Assembly (NCBI GenBank): GCA_963921825.1 | Contig: OY997590.1 | Coordinates: 50,795,039-50,859,038, forward strand | DNA from: Erodium maritimum | Taxonomy: Eukaryota; Streptophyta; Magnoliopsida; Geraniales; Geraniaceae | Direction of reading: 5' to 3' | DNA: 64,000 nucleotides | Shown: positions 19,740-32,193 of the stretch, one piece after another | Position numbering within the stretch: the stretch's first letter is position 1 | Layout: each line of letters opens with the position of its first letter | Position numbers and translations under genes: made by a program | The notes under the pieces: model-generated | Database searches by the model: none | Seen by the model: the letters and a program-made list of their open reading frames with translations, nothing else | Told to the model about the DNA's origin: nothing

Positions 19740-22700
19740 TGTTGGGTCTCGAGGTAGGGTAGGAGATGAACCAACTCGCAACGGAATAAAAAATAAAACC
19801 AAGAGACCATTAAAATCATGAATCAACTAACATAGATTAGAATCATAAGAAAAAACAGCATTTTCATACCATAACAAGAACACTAGGTATAGAATGATTT
19901 GGCTTGAGTCTCCAAGACGCCTACGTATCCACTTGGGAATCAAATCCACGTAGTTCTTCTTATAAGGACTCAAGAACACCAAAGATGGAGAACAAACACC
20001 CCCGTGGCAGAAATTGTAGAGGGAGGAGGGAGTTTTTTGTCTTGCTATTTTGTGTCTTGTTTTTGTTATGTTGGAAAAGGATGACTTAAACTAATTAAAT
20101 ACCATCAACATAATAAACAATAGTATAGTACAAACATGGTGTCAATCATGGTGTAAATAGGACAAGTATGGTGCTAAATATGGCTAGACAAGATGGGGTT
20201 AGGTGGTGAATTACCAAAACCTTAATCCTTGCTTGCTTACTTAGTATTAATCAATCAAGACTTGATTAATTAGTTCCATGGGCCTTGGTTGCATGGGCCT
20301 CTTGGAACATGGCCCGTGGTCATTCCCAACGAGGTCCCGTGACACGCTCATCGCCTCTAAGCCTTCCATACCGGAAATGTCCAACATTAACCGACGTGAT
20401 CAATCCCAAGACGTCAAGCCCTATCTCAATTTGTAAAGTCCTATTCACTTACAGGCACATGACCCAAAACCCAGTGTTGGTCATGTCCTGAGACAACTCC
20501 CTTTAGGCCATTCTCCATAAGTGGTTAATGAGTTTCATCCTCCGGTGTGACCCTTAGGTTTATGCATGTCAATAGATCAACGTAAAATCTCATTTTACTT
20601 GATCCTATATAAGTGGAAACTAACGAGACTTTAGTATCGCCTGACACTACATAACGAATCGACCTTGTCGATTCTAACCTTTCCGTCATCCCTGTCATTA
20701 TCCTTTTATCACCGATATCTTGATTGAGATAAGGCATAAAGTCGTCATCCTTATTATTCTCAATCACTAATCCTTTGATATATGAGATGACTGAATATAT
20801 GATACACATTATCATGTGCATGTGCATGTCCATGTTATTCTTTCAGTCACTCTCGATCAAGCGGTCGAGAACCGATATCTTTCTCATACCTCAGTATGAG
20901 GGATAAATCTCTTAGTCGTCTTTCGTGTCACTCATGTAGTCTGTCCCCAAGCCAATCCTGGTCGTTATGGAAACCCTGTCACAGGCAACGTTGGGCTCAG
21001 GTCAAATTCAGTTGTTTATTGCATAGTAATCACAAAGACTCCTTGGTCTAAGGATACATGACAAGATACGACAATTAAATATGTTCATGACTTAATCTGT
21101 GGCACATATTCAGGACAGGTCGTCCAATATCATGTCCCACATGATATATATGATCAGACTCCAGAATCTCATTCCAATGACTAATAGAACGTAAGCCATA
21201 AAGAGTCATCTTTCATACTAGTCGCTTCTAGTGAAACTTTATTAACTATGGACCCATCGAGTGTGATCTATCGTGATCTATGGTTCTATTCACATTGTGG
21301 GCATAGATCAAAACACATATCAATGTATTACTCCAACACAGAGGAGAAATCTATTGAGAACCACTCTTAACATAGGAACCGCGAGAACCAATCCTATCCA
21401 CACTCATCTATGATCCAACACTCATCAAAATGCCACATCATCACCCCAATCCAAGCCAAATTCACGCCACTTTCAACCATTCTCACACAATAAAGGGTAT
21501 AATTGTAATAGCATGGTGCCATGTGGACAATTGTCCATTTTTTTTCACCAATTCACTAATTTAATATTTCCCGATTCGTTTGAACTCCGATTAACTTCAA
21601 ACTTGCGCCAACATTTTTCTTTTTTCAAGGGCTTTAAATCAAGGTCAGTCATGAATATATTTTGAAGCACGAAAATAAAAATTTATATCAAGGTGATAAA
21701 AATAATGTTGAGCGTTAATAAATCTTCACTAATAAATGTTTTATATCGGAGTACCAAACTAGTGCTAAATGTTGATAAAAAAAACATGTAATGAGGTGAT
21801 AAGAAACAAATAATGAGGTGATAAAAACCATTTTCAATTTTGATAATAAGTGTGATACACTAGAATTTAACGTTGATAAAAAAACTTGTGATGAGGTGAT
21901 AAAAAACATGTAATTCAATGATAAATCTAGTGTTTAGTGTTGATAAAACTGGTGTTCATAAAAAGCACGTGATGAGATGATAAAAATCATGATCATTTTT
22001 GGAGAATAGGGTGATAAAAGCAGTGTAAAAGTGTTGATAAAAACAGGGTAAAGTGTTGATAAACCCAGAGAAAAGTGTTGATAAAAATTACCCATATATA
22101 ATTCCTTTAAAAACTAGCCCCGAAAAAAAAAAAATTGTTCTTCAAAAAAACATGTGATGGGGGTGAGAAAACACACGTAATTTGAATGATAAACCTAGTG
22201 TTTAGTGTTGATAAAACTAGTGTTCATAAAAAGCACGCGATGAGGTGATAAAATTATGATCAGTTTTGGAAAATGAGGTGATAAAACCAGTGTAAAGTGT
22301 TGATAAAACCAGTGTAAAACTGTTGATAAATCCAGAGCAAAGTGTTGATAAAAATTACCCAGATTTTTTTTTCTACAAAAATCAACCCCGAAATAATTTT
22401 TTTTTCCTGCTTCAAAATATATTCATGATTGATCTTGATTGAAAGCCCTTAAAAAAACAAAACTAATGGCGCAAGTTTGAAGCCAATCGGAGTTCAAACG
22501 AAGCGGGAAAAATTAAATTAGTGAATTGGTTAAAAAAAAATAATATGATAGTTTTACTAAAAAGCCCTTACCACTTATTAAAAAGTGCTGTTTTTTTGCA
22601 GTCAACAAGTCAACTACTCAATTGCATCTCATCCATTCATTCCTAAAATGGATGACTTAGATTGGTTCTCGCGGTTCCTACGTTAAAACATGGTTCTCAC

Positions 22701-22812
22701 CAGATTTCTCCTCCTCCAACACATAAGTAATATAAAGCCGCTTTAATTTTATTGTTAATTATGATATATACATTTGGACATTTATGATTGAACTACGGGC
22801 ACTAAGACTAAA
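19740..22812 (-). repeat. Copia LTR (about 1.7 kb without insert), 3' LTR of the minus-strand copia
   Basis: Read on the minus strand the LTR starts near 22812 with a slightly changed 'tgttagtcttagtgcccgta' and ends with 'cctcgagacccaaca' at 19740. The MITE at 21341-22713 is inserted in it. Without the MITE the length is about 1.7 kb, equal to the plus-strand LTR at 46289-53376 without its LINE. A long family of fragments of this LTR occurs at 40058-59677. Confidence 0.85.
21341..22713. mobile_element. Mutator-like MITE with internal minisatellite, copy 2 (1.37 kb)
   Basis: The termini 'gaggagaaatc' and 'gatttctcctc' are perfect inverted repeats. A perfect 10-bp target duplication, 'ctccaacaca', lies at 21331-21340 and 22714-22723. 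The interrupted sequence is a copia LTR whose uninterrupted form ('ctccaacacataagtaat') is present at 59580 and, with changes, at 58920. The interior has the 'gttgataaaaccagtgtaaa' minisatellite. It is the reverse of copy 1 at 12558-13756. Confidence 0.95.
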
Positions 22813-25778
22813 AATCTCTCACTTGCCCTAGTTCCAATCTAAATTCCAATATATTCCCATTGACTTTACATGTCCAACATGATCTGGCAACGAGCGTGCC
22901 TTTAGTCAACAGAATAGCTATGTTATCATTAGTTGCAATATAGGTGATCTGCACTTCACCTCATTTCGGTATTTCTCTAATGAGGTGGATACGTCGCAGT
23001 ACATGTTTGGATTTGTTATGCGATTGGACTTTTTAGCTTGCACAAAGGCCCTTATGTCGTCGCAAAATAGATTCACCGGGCTTAGGCAGGTTTTTAATTA
23101 TGCCTAACCCTTATGTGAATTTTCAAATCCACACAGCCTCCTTAGTTGCCTCTGCAGCACCCATGTACTCGGCCCTTGTCGTAGAATCGGCGATGGTTTG
23201 ATGTTCACGCTCTTCCAGCTGAAAGCACCGCCATTCTCTGTAAACATATGTCTTGACTGACTTCTAAAGTCATCTGGATCCGTCTGGAAAACTAGCGTCT
23301 ACTTATCAATCGAAGACTAGTTCAACATCATCTTTCCCCAAGGGTTAGACTGATGTCTACTAGTACAACACAAGGAATACGAGACGTCTAGTCTCGTATA
23401 TGTCATGACATATATGATCGATCATGCCCCCTAGGGGCATGGGATTCGCATCATCCTTTTCAGCTCATCGGGTGTTTTAGGACACTGAGTCTTGCTGAGA
23501 TGAACGCCATGACGAGCGGGTAATAATCCTTTCTTTGAATTGAGAATTGAGAACCCACTCAATGCCTTGGTCACATAGGTGCTCTGACTTAAACCCAAAA
23601 CCCTCTTGGTGCGATCTCTACATATCTTAATCCCTAAGATATAAAGAGCATCGCCTAAGTCCTATATTGTGAAACACTTCCTCAACCAAGCTTTTAATCT
23701 CGTGCAAGGTCGGGATGTCGTTTACAATGAGCACCAGAAAGGCAATGTTTCTCCCACTAGCCTTCTTATAAACGCAAGGGCCATCCTCGTTCTTGATGAA
23801 GCCAAATCTAATTATTACTTCATCAAAACGAAGGTTCTAACTCCGAGAAGTTTGTTTCAATCTAAATATAGATTTCAACAACTTACAAATCTATCCCTTT
23901 ATTCTTTGGATCGTCAAAACCTTCGGGCTAAGACATAAAAACTCCCTCAGTCAAATTCTCGTTTTAAACCGGTTTTGACATCCACTTGCCAGGTTTCGTA
24001 ATCAAGATATGAGACTATGTCAAGAAGAATGTGGATAAATATTACTATGAACACTGGTGAAGAGATTTCCTCATAGTCAATCCCTTGGATCTGCCTATAA
24101 CCTTTCACAACCAGTTAGACTTCGTATGTCTGAGGCTTATCGTCCATGTCCATCTTCACCGTGAAGATCCATTTGCATCTGATGGTCCTCACACCATCGA
24201 TGGGATCAACCAGTTCCCAGACTTGGTTGTCCGATATGGAATGCATTTCCTCTGTCATGGATCTTAGCCATAACTCGGAGTCGGACCCATCTACGGCTTC
24301 CTGAAAGATGGTTGGATCCTCATGATCCATCACTAGCTCACCGTCCCCTCCAGACACAAAATAACCATATCAAAGAGTTGGGTGACTGATCCTTCCAGAT
24401 CGCCTAGGACCTTCAGGAATTGCTACAGGAACTGGTTCCTACTCTATGACCACTTCAGGGCTCCTCTACTGGGTTGTCAGGTGGTTCAGAGGCATCTGTA
24501 CCATCTTGAACTTCTACTAGATGTACAACCCTCCCACTGACGTCTTTGGAAACAAACTCTCTTTCCATAAAGACTTCACCCCTTGCGACGAACACCATGT
24601 TCTCATTGGGTTTGTAGAAGTAGTATCCCCTTGTTCCTTTGGGATACCCCACAAAGGTGCATTTCTCATATCATTGTTCGAGCTTAGTCGAAACCAAAAG
24701 TTTCACATAAGCCTCGCAACCCTAGACCCTTAGGAAGAACAAAACGGGCTTCTTCTCATACCATTTATAAAATGTTGTCCCTTCCACAGCCTTCGTCAGA
24801 GCCCGATCCACTATGAACGCGACCGTCTCCAAAGCATAACCCCAGAAAGAGATCGAAAGATCAATCCATTTGATCATGGATATAAGGGATAGCCTTGTCA
24901 AGGTCATTTACTTTGCGTTTATATTTGAGGACCATCCTCAAATTTCTATAACAGTCCAGATAGTTTGTCCCATTAAGCTTGACCCCGTCAATCATGGTTT
25001 TCAATGACAAACTATTGTTTACTCTTTCCATTTGATCTATACGACAAATAAAATTCAACCAGTAAACAGAATAAATTATAGGGAAATTTTCACTTTAATA
25101 CCCTGCCAAACATTTAAATTCACTATGATAACTCGTCAATCATGGTGTTAAAGTGAAATTTTCCCTAAATTATATGAAGATCAGGTTTAAACAACAACAA
25201 TTGATTCTAAACCTTTATAATCTAAAACCAAGATCTTTGATTCACCCGATTAAGCTGAACTAATGTTCACCACTTAATCGAGCTATATAGGTAGGACTTC
25301 ATCCAATCACATCCAATGTGACTCTTGGCTAGGGTATGTACTCAGATACATGGCTTACCCTATCTGATACCCTAGCTCAACCTCAAGCTGAGAATTGTAG
25401 TCGGGTCCACCAATTTTCAACTATTGCCCATCACTATGTAGATGCTCCGCTAATGCGCATGACACTCATAGGACGGGGAGGTAGTAAGGTGTTGATAATT
25501 GAGATGTATCAGACATGACCCATTTTTACTTGTCCGGTTGTGTTTACATTTTTTGGCACATTCTAGATGCGATGAGCACATCAACTACATTCCAAATGTA
25601 ATGATGCCTCCAATTACATCCAATGTAATTCTTCCTTCGAACCCGTCAACTACATCCAATGTAATGACAATTGTAAGGGCTCACAAACAATGATCAAAAA
25701 CCAGTTTTATCTTTGCATGTGAGGTGATATGCTCGGTAATTAAAGTTAAGCATGCAATTCTAAAACTCATAGAATTAA
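22813..25778 (-). pseudogene. Ty1-copia gag-pol remnant, minus strand, internally deleted
   Basis: From right to left on the minus strand there are several parts. First comes the untranslated leader (25778-25060), then a short gag N-terminus with 'LNGTNYLDCYRNLRMVLK' (about 24980). This is fused directly to the end of the integrase ('SFWGYALETVAFIVDRA', about 24830), so gag C-terminus, protease and most of the integrase are deleted. Next are the linker ('GYYFYKPNENMVF'), reverse transcriptase pieces ('SELWLRSMTEEMHSI', 'WELVDPIDGVRTIRCKWIF') and RNase H ('AEYMGAAEATKEAVW', about 23150). Many stops and frameshifts are present. The RT lacks the YVDD box: 'AFLVL' runs straight into 'IVNDIPTLHE' at about 23730. 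The family equals the plus-strand copia at 46289-58056. Confidence 0.85.
25081..25165. mobile_element. Tiny Mutator-like MITE, 85 bp
   Basis: Inverted ends 'gggaaattttcactttaa' and 'ttaaagtgaaattttccc' are flanked by a perfect 9-bp duplication, 'taaattata' (25072-25080 and 25166-25174). The homologous place in the plus-strand copia (about 54889-54901) has no insert, giving an empty site. Confidence 0.9.
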
Positions 25779-26996
25779 GGGAAAATTTCAGTATAATACT
25801 CTGACAAATTTTTTTTGCACTTTCATACCTAAATCAAACATTTAATTTCACTTTGGTACCCAACCGTTAACTTTCTGTTAGTTTGGATGGAAAAAGTTAA
25901 AAAGACCATAATACCCTTAACTATTACTCAAATTTTCAAACTCATGCCATTAAATTCAAAACTTGAAAATAAGTGAAATGACAATAATACCCTCCATTGT
26001 TAGAGTATTAAAATGAAAATTTCACATTTTAAAAATAAAATCAGTTTTTTTTACAAATTCAATTTTTATTTATGAAAATTATTTTTATTTAAAAAAAAAA
26101 ATCAGATTTTAATTTAAAAAATATATAAATATCATATTTTATTTTTAAAAATACATAAAAATCAGTTTTTTTAAAATACATAAAAATCAGTTTTTTTTAT
26201 AAATTCATTTTTGTTTTTTAAAAATTCAGATTTTAATTTAAAAATATATAAAAATCAGATATTTTTTAAATAAATAAAAATCATTTTTTTAAATTTAATT
26301 AATAATTTATTATATTTGATTTTCCTTTTTTCATTTTTCATTTTACTACCCAAATTCACCCTCTCTCTCCTCCTCATCTTCATCTCTCTCTCCTCAGATT
26401 CACCACACAACACCCTCATCTCATTCAATAGCCATGACCCAACAAATCCTCCCTATTCCGCCTCCGCTCCCAATTACCGACCTCAATTTTCTGGCGAACT
26501 CCCCTCATTCTCCGGCGAGTAACTGAATCGAACCCAAATCGAAATCGTATCCGAATATTCCACATTCAGGCCCAAATTCCGATTTCCTCGTCTGATTACA
26601 TATACAATTGATTTCAATTTTTGAATCGAACCCACGATTCAGGACGATTCCGTTTCAATTTTCGATTCTGGCCACGATTTCGGCGATGGAGAAGAACGGG
26701 GAGAAGGGGCGAGGAATATAGTGTTCGACAAGTACGAGAAGGGGAAGTTTCTGGGGCAAGGAACGTTCGCGAAGGTGTACCACGGGAAGAACCTGACGAC
26801 CGGCGAGAGCTCCGAATCAGCCCGGGAAGGAGGTGGTGGTCGCGGGTGATGGAGATGAGCGGGCAGAGAATGGGGGTGAAGGTGAAGAGCTAGGGTTCTC
26901 GAGTTGTGGCTCCATGGACGACGCTGGGCAAGAAAGATATGGAGGCCGAGATGATGCATAGAGGGTTAGAATTAGAATGGGTTAGAGAGGGTTTGA
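25779..26996. mobile_element. Gene-capturing Mutator-like element, left part only
   Basis: The left end 'gggaaaatttcagtataata' resembles the ends of the 85-bp MITE and of the Pack-MULE at 1371. It interrupts the copia leader after 'tagaattaa' (25770-25778). An AT-rich arm (to 26310) built of 'aaaatcagttttt' repeats parallels that of the Pack-MULE at 1371-2814. A GC-richer centre follows that holds a kinase gene fragment. The right end is missing because the gypsy element starts at 26997 and its far side is deleted. Assignment as a Pack-MULE is therefore an inference. Confidence 0.65.
26686..26821 (+). pseudogene. Captured 5' fragment of a CIPK (SnRK3) protein kinase
   Basis: After an ATG at 26686 ('[10 protein letters not shown]') and a frame change, the sequence reads '[20 protein letters not shown]' followed by '[11 protein letters not shown]' (26718-26817). 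'[20 protein letters not shown]' is the signature of the glycine-rich ATP loop at the start of CBL-interacting protein kinases. After about residue 45 the similarity ends. The upstream CT-rich leader (26340-26680) probably came along as the 5' UTR. No kinase core is present and the frame is broken, so no active enzyme can be made. Confidence 0.75.
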
Positions 26997-29900
26997 TGTC
27001 ACGCCCCGAATTCGGTATGACCGGACCCGGAAACGCGAACGGTGAAACAGTAAAACAATTTTCAAACATTTTAATAAACCGCTTAAAATCACCACTTAAG
27101 TTAAACAAAACAATATTTTTACAACCTGAAAATACGTCCAAACAAGCGGACGAAAACAAAGCGTACGTCGTTAAACTCCCATAAACCCGGACTCCCGCTC
27201 CCAGCTCTTCAAGCTTCGAGAGTTCCCCTAGTCCGCCTCGCGACCAGTACCTGTAGGAAAAGCAGTAAGGGGTGAGCGTTTCGCTCACCACCACGGATAC
27301 CAGACTGACTACGACATACCAGCAGAAATGTCGGGAATACCGACAACAAACAAAACACCGGGGACTGCAATCCCAAACTCAAATAACCTGACTGTCACAC
27401 GAAAACTGTTACTTTCCCCAACCAATCTAAACACTCATGCCCGTAATGTAAACCCGACACAGTAAAGACGACCTCAAAGAACACAACACAAAAGTGATCA
27501 AAGTCACGCAAACCACAACCACAAGCCTCAGCACTTTATCGATCACGCGCCGATAGGTACGACGCACCTGACGGGAACCACAACCCTCAGCACTTTACCG
27601 ACCGCGCACCGGAGGGTACGACACACTCCTCGGGCATAAATCCAGCCTCAGCACTTTACCAATCGCGCGCCGGAAGGTACGACGCACCTGACGGGAACCA
27701 CAACCCTCAGCACTTTACCGATCGCGCATTGGAAGGTACGACACACCTCTCGGGCACAGCTCAAGCCTCAGCACTTTACCGATCACGCGCCGGAAGGTAC
27801 GACGCACCTGACGGGAACCACAGCCCTCAGCACTTTACCGACCGCGCACTGGAGGGTATGACACACCCCTCGGGCATAACTCAACAGTTATCACCAAAGT
27901 AATCACAGTCACAACCAAATACACACAATACTCCGCAAATAGAAGGAAAAAGAATATAACGACACGACTAACTACCACTCGGCAAGTCAGTCAACCAATA
28001 CGGGTTCAACCCCCACAGGCACTCATGGCCACACACAAACATAAACAATTCACTCAACCTACGGGCACAACCAAAAGCCACATGCATTTCTAATGTTCGA
28101 TATATTCACTTATCCTATGACACCACTAAGTGTCGCATGCATTTCTATTGTTCAATACGTTCACTTATCCTACGACACCACTAAGTGTCACATGCATTTC
28201 TACTGTTCGTTACGTTCACTAATCCTACGACACCACTAAGTGTCACATGCATTTCTACTGTTAACTTTCCATAGTCAAGGCCGAGATCCGGCTACTTTTC
28301 CCTACCTCGTAATGTTTTCCCAAAAGTCCACGCCCAAGCTCCGGCGCGCTCGCGATCACTTGTCTAGCCTCCCCTTTCCGCGGTCGGCGGCACGATCTAA
28401 CATGAACACAAATTAAAGCACTTTTTAAGTTCGCAGGCAAAACTGAATTTTAATGAATTTGACACCCAAAAGCAACCCCGGTAATGCCGATCACTCCCAA
28501 ACTTCCCAATTACTCGACATTGTCAACAATGGGCCCGGAAAGGCCCGATTCGCCCGGCTCGGCGAATCTGCCCGGGATCGGAAAACGCCCTTCCGGGGCT
28601 CCGAAAATTTCCGTTTTCGTTTCTACGATCCTAAAACAATTCAAGGGTTCCAATGCAATCGACGGAATCAATTTCTGACTTCCGAGCGATTTAATTCGCG
28701 TTTAAAGTTTCTAAACCCGAAATTTCCAACTTTCACAATTTAATTCCATAATTCGTTCCGGGTGTGAATTATCGACTTGGGGATCGTCCAAAACCACCCG
28801 AACACGAAAAACCCGAGACCCGACACGTGGGCCCCACCCGGCCACCATTACACGTGGGTGGCTGGACCGGTTATGGATCGGTTCACCACTGTGGTGGCCG
28901 GTCCCAGCTCCGGCCAGCCACCACCCACGGTGGCCGGAGCTCCCCCGAGCCTCCGGTCACCGGAATCCGATCATTTTCGCCCCAAAACGTCCCCAACGAA
29001 CCCTACACCTCAACTCAACCATATTTAACTCGTTTAAACTCAAACCCTAATTTTCAAACGTACCAAAACGAGAATCAAAAGGGTTCTCACCGTAGGGAAT
29101 GACGAAGGTAGCTCGATTCTACAACCGTTGAGACAATCCGTCGGTCGGATTGTCGGGAAATCGACAAAACCTAAACTTCTCTCCTCTTTTCTTTTCCTTT
29201 TCTCATTCTCCTTCTTCTCTCTTCTTTCTCTCTCCTTCTTTTTTTTTTGATCAGAGAGAAAGAAATGCATTAAAAAAGAAGTGTGGGTCCTGGGTTAGAA
29301 ACCACAACAAGCAAACCAAAGTCCAACAAAAACGGCCTAAAGGCCAAAAGCAACAAAGGGAACAAACAAACAAGACAAAATAACCACCCCGGTCCACCAC
29401 AACAACAACTAATACACCAGACTAGTGAACATGACCTCAGGAGACCGCTCGGGCATCCTTGATTGGACTAGTGAACAATACCACAGGAGACCGCACGGGT
29501 GAATCCTCGGGCCTCAAGAAGGCTAAGTGATTCGTGCCCCTCCACCCGAAACCGGGCAGATCGGCCCCAAACTGCGACTCCGGAACAAGTACTCACCGGA
29601 CCCTACCAAGGTAAAGCAAACCCAAAACGACTCCTGAACGAGCACTCACTAGACCTGGTAAGAGAAACCACCGAGGAGGACCGGGGGAAAAGGTGTTGAA
29701 TTCCTCAAACATGACACAACAATCAACAGTCCATCCTTAGGCGCTCCTAGTCAGCGCAGCACCCGGAGACTCGACCCACTCGAGGAAGGTGAATGAACGA
29801 CCAGCCGCTCTCAAACTGGAAAAAGATCCTTGCTGAACCCTAGCTAGCAGAATGCTTGGTACGATAGCAGCAGACCCTGAGAAGACACGACGAATGCGCT

Positions 29901-32143
29901 CCAACCAAATCTGCCAAAGACACAACAATCCGATACCAATCCACTCAGACCTCAACTTACGCGAACCCAACAGAGAGGTCCAGGACTCAAGAAACAGAAC
30001 CGCGCGACATCGGAAACACGCCCACAACTCCCCACCAACCCAAGATCAGAGACCAGACCCTCCAGGTCCAAGAGCAAGTGACAAACAAGTGGCTAGAGTC
30101 CTCCCCACCTGAACCACACAACATGCACCTCCAACGAGCTAACGGATTCGGCACACCCCTATCCACCAAGAAGGAGATAGTGGGAACCCCACCATGAGCA
30201 AACAACCAGGCAAATAAATGGATCTTGGGAGGAACAGAGGCTGACCAGATCACAGAAGCCCAAGGAGTGACCTCATAATCCACCCAACCAGTAATCACCT
30301 GAAAAGCTCTAGCTGACGAGAACCCTTTCGGATCCCAAGACCAGACCAGCGAATCTGGGCGATCGCATACTAAACGAACACCAACCAGACAGACCCTTAT
30401 CTCCTCCAACTCCTCGGCATCGCAACCCCGAAGATCCCTATCAAACAGAAAAGCCCAGTCCCCATCCACATAAAACTCTACAACTGACCCATGATGGCCT
30501 GCCACCAACCAATAAAGCCGGGGAAAACGAGTCGCCATAGCTGTATCAAAAAGCCACGGGTCCTCCCAAAAACGAATCGTGGTGCCAGAACCGACCACCC
30601 ATCTCAAAGTACCGGGACCAAACACTCTCGCAAACCCAGGGTCCCGATCCAAACGAACCACATGTCGGATGAAGAAAGAGGACACCCTTAGGGGAACCGT
30701 AAGCGATCCCAAGTCCCACTCAGTCTCTCTCCACCCAAAACAAGCACAAATGACACGCCTCCAGAAGGCAGCCCCCTCTATAGCAAAGCGCTACCACCAT
30801 TTCAGGAGAAGACTGGTGTTTACCTCCGAAAGAGAACGAACACCTAGTCCTCCTGAGTCCTTGGGCCTGCAAACCACCTCCCACGGAACCTTGGAAAGAC
30901 ACCTCCTCTCACGCCCTGAACACCAAAAGGAACCTCCTCTGAAATCTCTCAAGCAGCCGAACCACCTTTTTAGGGGCTCGAAACAAGGACATGAAAAAGA
31001 TCGGCAAGCTAGCCAGGGTCGCCCTAATGAGCGTGTGGCGCCCACCCAAAGAGAGAAAGCGGGTCCGCCACACCGCAAGCCTCTCTCTAAACCTATCCAC
31101 CTCTGGGTCCCAATACAAAGCGAGACGAGGATTGCCTCCCAGAGGGAACCCAAGGTAAGTGAAAGGAAGAGTGCCCAAAGAACACCGCATGACCTCCGCA
31201 AGATCCGTACACACCCGATCATCAACAGCAAGAGCAACCAGAGACGACTTGGTGAAGTTGATCCGCAGACCAGACACCAACTCAAAAGAGTGGAGAACAA
31301 ACCTAACAGCACGAAATTGATCCACCCCTGCCTCAAGGAACAATAAAGTGTCATCCGCAAACTGCAGGTGAGAAACCCTGATGGTTGGGCCAACCCTAAT
31401 GCCCCCGTACAAACCCTGCCTGATACCAAGCTCAAATAACTGGTGAAAACCCTCAGCAGCTATCAGAAAAAGATAAGGCGACATCGGACACCCCTGCCTG
31501 ACTCCCTGTAAGACCTTAAACTGCTCAGACGGAGACCGATTAATCAGCACATAAGAGAAACCCCGAAGACACGAGGAGATCCACAAAATCCACTTGTCTT
31601 TCCTTGTCGATATCTTTTTTCTTGTTATGGCCGAACCCCCCCCCCCCCCCCCCCCCCCTTGTCTTTCCTTTTGTTTTGTTCAAAAATAACAACTACCACC
31701 ACTTGTGTGACAAGTGGAAAGTGGGTCCCACCTTTTTAAAAAATATCTTTGTAGATATTTTTCTGTCAGATTCGCGAAATTCGACCGTCTCGGGCCCTGA
31801 ACGGGCCCATTTTCCAAGAAATTATGAAATTTGACGTGCTACAAGAAAACGGCCCAACTAAGACCGCTGTAACGACGGTTAAGCTTTTTGGATCCAAAAC
31901 AAGCCTCGAACAGACCAAAACGTCACTCGGTTGACTTTTCCGACAAAAAGTCAACCCTTCCCAAATTGGTCAAAAAGTTGCCCTGAGTCCCCCAGAACTC
32001 ACTTTGGTCGATATCGGGGTCAACTTTAGTCCGATATGACCCTCGGGGTCAATTTTAGGTTCATTTAGGTGTTTGTCCCAAAATTTTAAATTTTTCTGTT
32101 TTTCCGCCGATTTGATTGGCGTTGACCGGGAGCGGTTCTTACA
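26997..32143 (-). repeat. Gypsy left LTR (3' LTR), about 2.8 kb plus LINE
   Basis: The LTR begins 'tgtcacgccccgaattcgg' and ends 'ggttcttaca' on the plus strand. The LINE splits it into 26997-29238 and about 31600-32143. It contains six roughly 60-bp tandem units at 27526-27887 ('cctcagcactttacc' with 'ggaaggtacgac'). It also has three units near 28080-28262 built around 'gacaccactaagtgtc', which is itself a short hairpin. A poly-C run of 23 is present at 31636-31658. Confidence 0.9.
29239..31600 (-). mobile_element. 5'-truncated L1-type LINE inserted in the gypsy LTR
   Basis: The plus strand starts with a poly-T run (29239-29248), the complement of the poly-A tail. Minus-strand frames give the 3' half of the reverse transcriptase: 'VLQGVRQGCPMSPYLF' and the catalytic 'FADDTLLF' near 31370. 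Next come the zinc-ribbon zf-RVT region ('PPKIHLFAWLFAHGGVPT', about 30210) and the usual C-terminal tail ('CLWQIWLERIRRVFSG'). The frames are broken by several frameshifts (near 30909, 30712 and 30027). Endonuclease and ORF1 are missing, which is the usual 5' truncation. I could not find a clear target duplication. Confidence 0.85.
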
Positions 32144-32155
32144 ATCTACCCCCTT
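32144..32155 (-). promoter_or_regulatory. Gypsy polypurine tract
   Basis: On the minus strand 'ttaagggggtagat' directly precedes the 3' LTR start 'tgtaagaacc'. This is the position of the primer for plus-strand DNA synthesis. Confidence 0.8.
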
Positions 32156-32193
32156 AAAGGAATTTCGTCCGTGAAATTTAAAACAAACGTACC

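Noticed and set aside
30579-31346. Plus-strand open frame of 255 codons
   Set aside because: It is the antisense shadow of the LINE reverse transcriptase on the minus strand and has no similarity of its own.
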